The notes below the pieces were generated by a model. It was not told where the DNA came from. It saw only the letters and a list, made by a program, of their open reading frames with translations, and did not search any database. The translations under genes were made by a program, and so were the position numbers. This document shows positions 1 through 7,492 of a stretch of DNA of 27,887 bases, one piece after another. Origin of the DNA: Prevotellaceae bacterium UBA6417. Lineage in GTDB: Bacteria; Bacteroidota; Bacteroidia; Bacteroidales; Bacteroidaceae. The DNA is taken from assembly GCA_002439755.1 (NCBI GenBank), contig DJPH01000067.1:1-27887 (forward strand), written 5' to 3'. The number at the start of each line of letters is the position of its first letter. Position 1 is the stretch's first letter.

Positions 1-7
1 TGCAGTT

Positions 8-646
8 CTATTTGGACACTTCGTCATCTGTTTCACTGAAATCAATGATGTCGCCCGAACGTATCGTGTCTTCGGCAGCAGCCTCGTCTGTCGTTTCTTC
101 TTTTTTCACTTCCATGGCCATCAACCGGCGCACTTTGCGAAAATGTATGGCCGACAGCATTTCTTCTATACCATATATAATACTCGTCACGCCTACTATG
201 GTATAAAACACGGCCAGCACCTCTTTGGGATATACAATTACAAAAATGCCCGATAATGTTATCAGCAGCGGCGCAATGTAGAAAAACACCCCTACATGCA
301 CATGGTGCCTTATTTTCAGCATATTCACTATCTGTGAGACTCCGGCCAGCACAAGAAACACGGCCAGCACGTAAAGCATGTATTCGACCAACCGGTCAGA
401 AAAGGCCACGAGCAGCAGTCCAAACATGAAACTGCCCGTTCCAACTATCGGGAAAAACGGACGCATGGCAGTATCGGTCATACGCATCTTGAAGTATGCA
501 ATAACCGACACCAGCCCGGGTATCAGGAACAGCACTCCGACAATGGCAACGAGCCACGATGTCGTCTTGTCGGGAAATGCCACCAGCAAGGCTCCTACTC
601 CCATTGCACACAAAGCCCTGAATGTAAGCGAACGTACATATTTCAT
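8..646 (-). CDS. DUF308/HdeD-like integral membrane protein
   Basis: 212 residues, mostly hydrophobic. I count about six membrane segments arranged as hairpins (roughly residues 10-25, 30-52, 66-82, 88-110, 119-138 and 143-163), the pattern of the DUF308/HdeD family. A charged tail follows from about residue 170, rich in Glu and Asp, and would be soluble. HdeD of enterobacteria is linked to acid resistance, but the role of Bacteroidetes homologues is not established and I assign none. The ATG at 646 is supported by a promoter just upstream on the same strand (680-711), which predicts a leader of about 27 nt. The gene is divergent from the histidine phosphatase at 772. Its stop is 7 nt from the window edge, so downstream partners are unseen. 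Confidence 0.8.
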   Translation of the reverse strand: MKYVRSLTFRALCAMGVGALLVAFPDKTTSWLVAIVGVLFLIPGLVSVIAYFKMRMTDTAMRPFFPIVGTGSFMFGLLLVAFSDRLVEYMLYVLAVFLVLAGVSQIVNMLKIRHHVHVGVFFYIAPLLITLSGIFVIVYPKEVLAVFYTIVGVTSIIYGIEEMLSAIHFRKVRRLMAMEVKKEETTDEAAAEDTIRSGDIIDFSETDDEVSK

Positions 647-679
647 AACAACTCTCTGTTTTCCGAATTAATTCGATGA

Positions 680-711
680 CGAAATTACACTTAATTTTCC
701 ACATAACCAAA
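680..711 (-). promoter_or_regulatory. Bacteroidetes-type promoter for the DUF308 gene
   Basis: Read on the minus strand: TTTG (708-711), a 20-nt spacer, then TAATTTCG (680-687). The last matches the -7 consensus TAnnTTTG at all fixed positions but one. The spacer equals the usual Bacteroidetes value. No transcript data. Confidence 0.55.
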
Positions 712-742
712 CATTTCGCCCCTGTCAGCATTCATTTTGTCG

Positions 743-750
743 TAACTTTG
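743..750 (+). promoter_or_regulatory. -7 promoter element for the histidine phosphatase gene
   Basis: TAACTTTG is a perfect match to the Bacteroidetes -7 consensus TAnnTTTG. It lies 21 nt before the ATG at 772 and inside a longer open frame that begins at 676. This argues that translation starts at 772, not 676. I see no good -33 element at the expected distance. Confidence 0.6.
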
Positions 751-771
751 CAGGCTGTAAATCCTCTTAAC

Positions 772-1338
772 ATGATACGTCTATATCTTACACGCCATGG
801 CGAGACCCTCGAAAACGCGTCCGGAACCCTTCAGGGACATCTGCCGGGCCACCTCAGTCCGAAAGGAATCGAACAGGCGAATGCCTTGAGCGCCCAACTG
901 GCCGACACACACTTTGATGCCGTCATTTCCAGCCCTTTGCAACGGGCTCTCGACACAGCACGTATTCTCAACGAGCCCCACGGATTGGATATTGTCACAA
1001 CCCCATTGCTCAGCGAACGCGACTGGGGCTCGTTTACCGGCATGAAAGTTGCCGACATCCGCACAAGCCCCGACAACTTTCCTCCTGATGTTGAAAGTCC
1101 GTCAAGCCTGCAACTCCGTGCCCGAAACTTCTTGAAATTCCTGCTTGACCACTTCGACGGCAAAACGGTACTTGCCGTAGGTCACGGCTACTTCGACCGA
1201 TGCATAGCCGCAGAAATCTGTCACAAGACTCCGCGCGATATACCACATTGGGGAAACACGGAAACAAGGACTTTTATTGTAAGTCATCAAACCTCTTCGT
1301 CTGCATCGTTTGCCGATGACGAGGCCAGTGCCGACTGA
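772..1338 (+). CDS. Histidine phosphatase (phosphoglycerate mutase-like) family protein
   Basis: 188 residues. The N-terminal LTRHGET gives the phospho-accepting His9 with Arg8. SSPLQRA supplies a second phosphate-binding Arg (58), Glu82 lies in LSERDWG, and VGHG near residue 138 gives the second catalytic His. This is the full set for branch-1 histidine phosphatases such as phosphoglycerate mutases, CobC/alpha-ribazole phosphatase and broad phosphatases. The substrate cannot be read from sequence, and there is no cobamide gene nearby to favour CobC. I chose the ATG at 772 because RHG then falls at the usual distance from the start and the -7 promoter element sits just upstream. The gene runs into the 3' end of mfd with an 18-nt gap, convergent. 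Confidence 0.85.
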   Translation: MIRLYLTRHGETLENASGTLQGHLPGHLSPKGIEQANALSAQLADTHFDAVISSPLQRALDTARILNEPHGLDIVTTPLLSERDWGSFTGMKVADIRTSPDNFPPDVESPSSLQLRARNFLKFLLDHFDGKTVLAVGHGYFDRCIAAEICHKTPRDIPHWGNTETRTFIVSHQTSSSASFADDEASAD

Positions 1339-1356
1339 CGCCTCAAAATCTCCGCA

Positions 1357-4300
1357 CTACGTATCGGCTTCCTCTGCTGCCATCTTTTGCAATATGTCCA
1401 TTGCCTCGGCAACCGATGGCACACCCTTGACCGTGACACGGCGCTTGCCGTTGGTTTCCGACAGACTGCAACGGCGGAAGTTGTGCTTCACATAGCCAAG
1501 AACACGCCCGAAAGTAGAACTCCTGTAGTAGGCACTTTCAAGATTGGATACAAAATATAGTGTCATGCTTCCGTTTTTAAGCAATATGCGCTCCATACCC
1601 AGGCTGCGCCCTATGCGCCGCAGTCGCACTACGTACAACAAGTCGACACTCTCCTTGGGCAACGGTCCGAAACGGTCTTCCATTTTACGACGAAACGCTT
1701 CAATCTCATCGTCCGACTTCAAGCCGTCCAATTCACGGTAGCATGCCATGCGTTCGCTGCTGCCCGGAATGTATTCCTCGGGCAGGAACAAAGGCAAATC
1801 GCTGTCAAGAGCGCAATCCTCCACAAACAGTTCTCCTTTCAATTCGGTATTTCCTTTCATTTCAGATGCATACAAATCGGAAAACTCGTCATTTTTCAAC
1901 TCCGTAACAGCTTCCGACAGGATTTTCTGGTAAGTCTCGTAACCCAAATCGGCTATGAAACCGCTTTGCTCGGCTCCGAGCAGATTGCCGGCACCTCGGA
2001 TATCCAGATCCTGCATGGCAATCTGAATGCCGCTCCCAAGTTCGCTGAAATTCTCAATGGCTTCCAGTCGCCGCCGTCCGTCGGCAGTAAGCGACGAAAG
2101 CGGAGGAGCCAGCAAATAACAAAACGCCTTGCGGTTTCCGCGCCCCACCCTGCCACGCATCTGGTGCAAGTCACTCAAGCCAAAGTTCTGTGCATTGTCT
2201 ACAATGATAGTGTTGGCATTGGGTATGTCAATGCCATTCTCGACAATCGTTGTCGATAGAAGTACATCGTAATCATAATTGACAAAATCCATAATGACTT
2301 TTTCGAGCTTCTCAGGCGGCATCTGTCCGTGCCCTATGGCCACCCTCGCGTCAGGGACATGTTTATGAATCAGGTTTTCCAATTCGGGAAGCTTCGCTAT
2401 GCGGTTGCACACTATGAACACCTGTCCGTTGCGGCTCATTTCGAAATTGATGGCATCGGCTATCACTTCATGACCGAAGCGGTGTATTTCCGTTCTTATC
2501 GGGTAACGGTTGGGAGGAGGAGTCTGCAACACCGAAAGGTCGCGCGCACCCATCAGGGAGAACTGCAATGTGCGCGGAATGGGCGTTGCCGTGAGCGTAA
2601 GCGTATCCACATTCACCCTGAGTTGCCGCAAGCGTTCTTTTGTGGCCACGCCGAACTTCTGTTCTTCGTCCACTATCAAAAGACCGAGATCCTTAAAGCG
2701 GATGGTTTTGCCCAAAAGCTTGTGAGTTCCGATGACAATCTCGGTTTTTCCCGTTGCAAGCCCTTCCTTGACCGCCCGCACCTTCTCGGCCGAACGCGCC
2801 CGCGTGAGGTAGTCGACGGTTACGGGAAAGTTTTTCAAACGTTCGCTGAAAGTCCTATAGTGCTGATAGGCCAAAACGGTTGTCGGTACGAGCACAGCCA
2901 CCTGTTTGCCGTCAGTGGCAGCCTTGAAAGCGGCACGCACGGCTATTTCCGTTTTACCAAAGCCCACATCGCCACACACAAGGCGATCCATCGGGCGCAC
3001 ACTTTCCATGTCTTTCTTCACCTCTTGTGTGACACGCAGCTGATCGGGCGTATCTTCGTAGGCAAAGCCGGCCTCCAGCTCATGCTGCATATAGCCGTCT
3101 GCACTGAAAGCAAAACCTTTTTCGTGCTGACGCTCGCTATACAGGCGTATCAGGTCGCGGGCGATATCTTTAATATGCTTCTTTGTTCGGTCCTTGAGCT
3201 TTTCCCAGGCTCCTGTCCCCAGCTTGCTCAACTTAGGGGGCAGTCCGTCTTTTCCTTTGTATTTGCTTACCTTATTAAGAGCATGTATCGGAACGTAAAC
3301 TATGTCGTTGTTCTGATAGACGAGCTTCATCATTTCCTGCTCGGTCGCGCCCTGCGTCACCCTGACAAGCCCGGCAAAACGTCCTATCCCGTGATCGACG
3401 TGAACAACATAGTCGCCGGGTTCAAACTGATTCAGCTCTTTCAGTGAAAGCGCCACTTTCCCGTTGCGCGCCTTATCGCTTTTGAGCGAATATTTATGAA
3501 AACGGTCGAAAATCTGATGGTCGGTATAGATACAGGCTTTCAAATCGTCGTCGCAGAATCCGCCATGCAACGTGCGCTCAACGGCAGTAAAGCCAATTGC
3601 AGGGTTGAGTTCTTTAAATATGTCCTTGAGCCGTTCGTTCTGCTTCATGCTGTCGGCCAGGATATACACTTTATATCCCGACCGGATATTTTCGGCAAAC
3701 GATTCGGCCAGCAATTCAAAGTTTTTATGAAACAATGGCTGCGCTTTGGTATGGAAAACGACCGACGGTTCTTTCGCTTTGTCGGGACGATGTGCCAGCA
3801 GCACTTGACTGAAACGCGATATTTCTTTCATAAAAGCCGCACCGTCTTGCAACATCTGCTCCTTATCCAGAATATCATTTTCCATGCGCCCGTTGTCATC
3901 GTCAAGCGTTTCCTCATGCTCAATGCGTGCCTGTTCCGAATAGCCCTGTTCATAAATACGGCCTATGCTTTCACTCACATAAACCAGACTTTTCGCGATA
4001 ACCAGCGTATCATCGGGCATAAAGCGCGTAAAGGATACGCGCCGTCCGGCTTCTTCTTCCATCTGAGGCACTATGCTGACGCTTTCTTTCTTTTCGTCCG
4101 ACAACTGGGTCTCGATGTTGAAAGTCCGTATGCTGTCAACCTCGTCACCGAAAAAGTCGATGCGGTAAGGCAGCTCGCAAGCATACGAAAAGACATCTAC
4201 AATACTTCCGCGAAGTGCGAAGTCGCCGGGTTCGTAAACGTAGTCTACCCTGCGGAATCCCAGCTCGGCCAATCTGCGTCCGAGTTCTGAGACATTTATA

Positions 4301-4764
4301 GAGTCGCCACACTTCACATCGACTGTTTGCGAGGTCAGGTGAGCCTCTGTCGCCACTTTCACCGCCAAGGCATCGGGATAGGTCACCACTATCGGTGCAC
4401 TTGCCTTTGACGCCAGCCGGCTCATGGCTTCCGTGCGCAATATTTCATTGCCTGCATCGCGCTGGGCATACTTAACGGCTCTGCGATAAGGCGAAGGAAA
4501 AAACAATACATCGGCATCACCGCCAATCTGTACAAGATCGTGATAAAAATAGCCGGCCTCCTCTTCATCGTTCATGATGACAAGCATGGGACGTCTACGT
4601 TCCTTTTCGCTTCCATGCGACAACGATGCCACAACGAGCGAAGCTGCCGAACCTTGCAGGCCTTCGGCATAGATGGTCTTGCAATTCGCTTCGTCAAGCT
4701 GTTTCGCCAAAGCCCTGCAACGCGGATGTCTGGAATATGCTTCTACAAGTTTTTCAAGTTGCAT
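1357..4764 (-). CDS. mfd: Transcription-repair coupling factor Mfd
   Basis: 1135 residues, close to the E. coli length of about 1150. Mfd removes RNA polymerase stalled at DNA lesions and recruits UvrA for nucleotide excision repair. The N-terminal UvrB-like region comes first. A CarD-like RNA polymerase-interacting domain is near residue 450 (FEPGDYVVHVDHGIGRF). The RecG-type translocase follows, with Walker A GDVGFGKTE near residue 600 and DEEQ box VDEEQKFG near 700. TATPIPRT and the QMRGRVGR motif VI region come after, then the TRCF C-terminal domain. The start at 4764 lies 15 nt after the stop of the upstream phosphoesterase gene, so the two are probably co-transcribed. No promoter element is visible in that gap. 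The product is intact. Confidence 0.97.
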   Translation of the reverse strand: MQLEKLVEAYSRHPRCRALAKQLDEANCKTIYAEGLQGSAASLVVASLSHGSEKERRRPMLVIMNDEEEAGYFYHDLVQIGGDADVLFFPSPYRRAVKYAQRDAGNEILRTEAMSRLASKASAPIVVTYPDALAVKVATEAHLTSQTVDVKCGDSINVSELGRRLAELGFRRVDYVYEPGDFALRGSIVDVFSYACELPYRIDFFGDEVDSIRTFNIETQLSDEKKESVSIVPQMEEEAGRRVSFTRFMPDDTLVIAKSLVYVSESIGRIYEQGYSEQARIEHEETLDDDNGRMENDILDKEQMLQDGAAFMKEISRFSQVLLAHRPDKAKEPSVVFHTKAQPLFHKNFELLAESFAENIRSGYKVYILADSMKQNERLKDIFKELNPAIGFTAVERTLHGGFCDDDLKACIYTDHQIFDRFHKYSLKSDKARNGKVALSLKELNQFEPGDYVVHVDHGIGRFAGLVRVTQGATEQEMMKLVYQNNDIVYVPIHALNKVSKYKGKDGLPPKLSKLGTGAWEKLKDRTKKHIKDIARDLIRLYSERQHEKGFAFSADGYMQHELEAGFAYEDTPDQLRVTQEVKKDMESVRPMDRLVCGDVGFGKTEIAVRAAFKAATDGKQVAVLVPTTVLAYQHYRTFSERLKNFPVTVDYLTRARSAEKVRAVKEGLATGKTEIVIGTHKLLGKTIRFKDLGLLIVDEEQKFGVATKERLRQLRVNVDTLTLTATPIPRTLQFSLMGARDLSVLQTPPPNRYPIRTEIHRFGHEVIADAINFEMSRNGQVFIVCNRIAKLPELENLIHKHVPDARVAIGHGQMPPEKLEKVIMDFVNYDYDVLLSTTIVENGIDIPNANTIIVDNAQNFGLSDLHQMRGRVGRGNRKAFCYLLAPPLSSLTADGRRRLEAIENFSELGSGIQIAMQDLDIRGAGNLLGAEQSGFIADLGYETYQKILSEAVTELKNDEFSDLYASEMKGNTELKGELFVEDCALDSDLPLFLPEEYIPGSSERMACYRELDGLKSDDEIEAFRRKMEDRFGPLPKESVDLLYVVRLRRIGRSLGMERILLKNGSMTLYFVSNLESAYYRSSTFGRVLGYVKHNFRRCSLSETNGKRRVTVKGVPSVAEAMDILQKMAAEEADT

Positions 4765-4779
4765 GCTGCCTGTCGTTTT

Positions 4780-6471
4780 TTAGTTCAACACGCCATCGCG
4801 CTGCCGGCCTTCCATGTCGAGATCATAGGGATGCGGACGACTGATGCTGCCCACATATGTGCGTCCGAAGCCATCTGTCACTTTCACCGTAACAGGAAGT
4901 ATAGCCGTCCGGGTTTTGGCACGGAAAAGATGCCCGGTGCGCCCCGTAGCACTTCCTTCGCCATATTTTCCCTTGGCTGTAAACTGGGCATAGTCGTAGG
5001 CCAGCGTATGATAAGGGTCTTCGCCCGTCACACGCTCCGCTTCAAGAGGCTTGCCCCCTTCGGTGATTTGTATTTTCCAGTCAGTGTCATACGAATACAC
5101 ATTGACCAGCACCACATTGTCGTCGTATGTGGCATAATCCGTGCGCTTGGTATAACGCTGCAACATCCGGCGCAACGATGCATCCGTTTCGTAACGGCGT
5201 TTCACGGTATTCATGTCGTATATACGCATCTGCCGGTCCACATTGCTGCCCGTCATGGCGCGGTAGGTCCATTTGAGTTTCTTTCCCTTTACCTGCCACA
5301 CCGAATAGCCGCCCGGCGCACCGTCCTTGCAGATGTGCTTTCCGGTCAGAAAACCCGTATTCCACCACGTTGCACATACAGCGGCTATATTGTGCTCAGT
5401 CACGTTGGGAAAAGCCTCGGGATGTGCCGTATAGTTAATGTGAGTGTGCCCGCTCACTATGTGAACTTCTTTAAAATCCTTGAACATGGCACACAGGCGT
5501 TCCGACGTGCCGTTTTTCAGATTGGCCTTGGCAGCATAGGTCCGGAGATCTAGTTTCCATACAGGGATATGCAGTGCAATGACAAGCGGGCAACTCTTGT
5601 CGGCAACCAGCGACAAGTCCTTTTCAAGCCAGCGCAATTGCTCGTCTGTGACAAGACCGTCGTAGTTGCGGCTGCCGGCAACACCTGTCTTGTATTTCGC
5701 GCCTTCTTCACGCTCATTCTTATAATAGATGTCATCGAGAACCACATAATGCACTTTGCCGAGGTTGAACGAATAGTAATTGGGAGCCATCAGGCGTCTC
5801 CAAGGAGCGGAACACAGGAAATCCGTGGCCTCACCGTCCGACACAGAAGGGTCGTTGTCGTGATTGCCCATGACGGGCCACATGGTCATGCTGTAACGCT
5901 GCTCGCGGCAAGTATTCAGAAAGTCTGGAAGTGCATATCGGTTGGCAAACCAATAATTGTCCCACGACAGGTCTCCCAACAACAGGGAATGGATCATACT
6001 TTTGCCGGCATTCTCACGCTCACGGTCAAGAGCCGACGTGAAACCGCGGAACTGTTCCACATCACGCGCCCTGTCGGCCAGATGCGTGTCGGCACCGATA
6101 ATCATCACATAGTTGTCGCTCCCCTTGCGACGCACCAGCCTGAAATCGCGGATCTCTGTCACCGACTTGTCGGAACTTCCGAGCGCTGCCCAAAAACGCG
6201 GACGGAAGCCATCGGCCACTTCGGGTTCATAGCCCCGCGGCAATGTATAGAAAACGTATCCGTTGCGTTTGTCCGACTGTAGGGAATAATAGCCATTCCG
6301 ATCGGTCAGGACTGTAGAATCACCGTCACTCACGGCAACATGAGCCACCCCTTTTCCGTTGCACACGATACGGCCTTTGACATTCTGCCCCATCGCAGCA
6401 ACACTTTCCGTCATCAGGAGTACGGACAACAGCAGGAATGTGCACCAATTGTTTTTCGTCATGATTTTCAT
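4780..6471 (-). CDS. Exported calcineurin-like phosphoesterase with MetallophosN and MetallophosC domains
   Basis: 563 residues from the chosen ATG at 6471 (6462 is a close alternative). A signal peptide covers roughly residues 1-28. A carboxypeptidase-regulatory-like beta domain (MetallophosN type) spans about 30-115. The metallophosphoesterase core follows: Asp128/His130 in GADTH, Asp167 in LLGDLSW, Asn203/His204 in GNHD, His301 in ALHIPVW, and GHTH at 341-344. That is a complete dimetal site. The C-terminal 180 residues match the MetallophosC domain seen in Bacteroidetes. The substrate is unknown; such proteins are predicted periplasmic or surface phosphatases. A longer frame from 6570 exists, but a strong minus-strand promoter lies inside it (6497-6528). 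The gene is directly upstream of mfd. Confidence 0.88.
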   Translation of the reverse strand: MKIMTKNNWCTFLLLSVLLMTESVAAMGQNVKGRIVCNGKGVAHVAVSDGDSTVLTDRNGYYSLQSDKRNGYVFYTLPRGYEPEVADGFRPRFWAALGSSDKSVTEIRDFRLVRRKGSDNYVMIIGADTHLADRARDVEQFRGFTSALDRERENAGKSMIHSLLLGDLSWDNYWFANRYALPDFLNTCREQRYSMTMWPVMGNHDNDPSVSDGEATDFLCSAPWRRLMAPNYYSFNLGKVHYVVLDDIYYKNEREEGAKYKTGVAGSRNYDGLVTDEQLRWLEKDLSLVADKSCPLVIALHIPVWKLDLRTYAAKANLKNGTSERLCAMFKDFKEVHIVSGHTHINYTAHPEAFPNVTEHNIAAVCATWWNTGFLTGKHICKDGAPGGYSVWQVKGKKLKWTYRAMTGSNVDRQMRIYDMNTVKRRYETDASLRRMLQRYTKRTDYATYDDNVVLVNVYSYDTDWKIQITEGGKPLEAERVTGEDPYHTLAYDYAQFTAKGKYGEGSATGRTGHLFRAKTRTAILPVTVKVTDGFGRTYVGSISRPHPYDLDMEGRQRDGVLN

Positions 6472-6496
6472 ATGAGCCTTTATCTTTTTCAGCAGG

Positions 6497-6528
6497 CAAA
6501 AGTAGGCAATCCGCCCGTAACGGGCAAA
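6497..6528 (-). promoter_or_regulatory. Consensus Bacteroidetes promoter with a palindrome in its spacer
   Basis: On the minus strand: TTTG (6525-6528), 20-nt spacer, TACTTTTG (6497-6504). Both elements match consensus, and the start codon at 6471 is about 19 nt beyond the predicted start site. The spacer contains the inverted repeat GCCCGT-A-ACGGGC (6513-6525, plus-strand reading), which abuts the -33 element and is a candidate operator. Confidence 0.7.
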
Positions 6529-6678
6529 TTTTTCACCGACATTCGGCAAAGACGTGGGCTGACAATCCAAAAGGCAACGCAGTCTTTTCGGACGGGAAGG
6601 CTGAAAATCGAAACGGCAAAGCGAAACTGCCGATGTGCCGTAAACGGAAAAACAAAAAGAGTACGTTCAAATGATACG

Positions 6679-6704
6679 AATATTCGCAATATTCGCTACC
6701 TTTG
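6679..6704 (+). promoter_or_regulatory. -7 element preceded by tandem 9-bp repeats, promoter of the GT2-pyrC operon
   Basis: TACCTTTG (6697-6704) is a perfect -7 element 33 nt before the ATG at 6737. Immediately upstream are two head-to-tail copies of AATATTCGC (6679-6687 and 6688-6696). The first copy also lies in the palindrome CGAATATTCG (6677-6686). No TTTG is present at the -33 position. The repeats could be a regulator site. Confidence 0.55.
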
Positions 6705-6736
6705 CAAAGAGTGTTACCACATAAACATTTTAAGCC

Positions 6737-7492
6737 ATGACTGAAGCTGAAAGTATCATCATCATTCCCACTTACAACGAAAAGGAAAACATCGCACAGA
6801 TTATCCGTGCCATCTTCGATCTGCATGGCCGGTTCGACATTCTGGTTATTGATGACGGAAGCCCGGACGGAACGGCGGCAATCGTGAAAGGACTGATGGA
6901 GCAAGAGCCCTACAAAGGACATTTGTTCATCATGGAGCGTAGCGGCAAGCTGGGTCTCGGAACCGCCTATATCGAAGGCTTCAAATGGGCACTTGCAAGG
7001 CCGCAATATGAATATATCTTCGAGATGGATGCCGATTTCAGCCACGACCCCAAGGACGTTCCGCGGCTGCTCGCGGCCTGCAAGGAGCACGGAGCCGACC
7101 TGGCCATCGGTTCGCGCTATATCAGCGGAGTCAATGTGGTCAACTGGCCCATGAGCCGCGTCCTGATGAGCTACTTCGCCTCAAAATACGTGAAGTTTGT
7201 GACGGGAATACCCGTACACGACACAACAGCCGGCTTCAAATGCTATCGCAGACGTGTGCTTCAGGCTATTCCGCTGAACGAAATCCGCTTCAAAGGGTAT
7301 GCTTTTCAAATTGAAATGAAATTTACGACCTATCTGCTGGGATTCAAAATAGAAGAAGTGCCTGTCATTTTCGTCAACCGCAAGTACGGCACGAGCAAGA
7401 TGAGCGGCAGCATTTTTAGCGAAGCCATGTGGGGAGTCATCCGTCTGAAGTGGGATGCCATCACAGGGAAGATAAAAGCAAGGCAGGTATGA
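6737..7492 (+). CDS. Polyprenol-phosphate mannosyltransferase-like GT2 glycosyltransferase
   Basis: 251 residues, with a family-2 glycosyltransferase fold throughout. Visible motifs are PTYNEKENI (11-19), the nucleotide-sugar DDGSPDGT (39-46), the metal-binding DAD (98-100) followed by FSHDP, and TTAGFKCYRR in the acceptor region. The order and length match dolichyl/polyprenyl-phosphate beta-mannosyltransferases (DPM1 or Ppm1 core), which move a sugar from GDP-mannose to a lipid phosphate on the cytoplasmic face of the membrane. There is no C-terminal membrane domain, so it would be a peripheral enzyme. The sugar could also be glucose or a related hexose. It is first in a five-gene operon, and its TGA overlaps the ATG of dihydroorotase (ATGA). 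Confidence 0.85.
   Translation: MTEAESIIIIPTYNEKENIAQIIRAIFDLHGRFDILVIDDGSPDGTAAIVKGLMEQEPYKGHLFIMERSGKLGLGTAYIEGFKWALARPQYEYIFEMDADFSHDPKDVPRLLAACKEHGADLAIGSRYISGVNVVNWPMSRVLMSYFASKYVKFVTGIPVHDTTAGFKCYRRRVLQAIPLNEIRFKGYAFQIEMKFTTYLLGFKIEEVPVIFVNRKYGTSKMSGSIFSEAMWGVIRLKWDAITGKIKARQV

Noticed and set aside
676..771. Upstream extension of the histidine phosphatase frame
   Set aside because: A perfect -7 promoter element lies inside it and the residues do not resemble the family N-terminus.
1339..1356. Bidirectional terminator between the convergent histidine phosphatase and mfd genes
   Set aside because: The 18-nt gap has no inverted repeat or T-run.
2329..3447. 372-codon open frame on the plus strand inside mfd
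   Set aside because: Antisense shadow of mfd; the composition is that of a reverse-complement reading and no domain is visible. Several similar long shadows (3496-4290, 4540-5553, 7690-8418 and others) were dropped for the same reason.
6529..6670. Possible small RNA or short gene in the 140-nt part of the divergent gap
   Set aside because: Only a weak CGGCA/TGCCG pairing is visible and no promoter-terminator pair. I see nothing I can support there.
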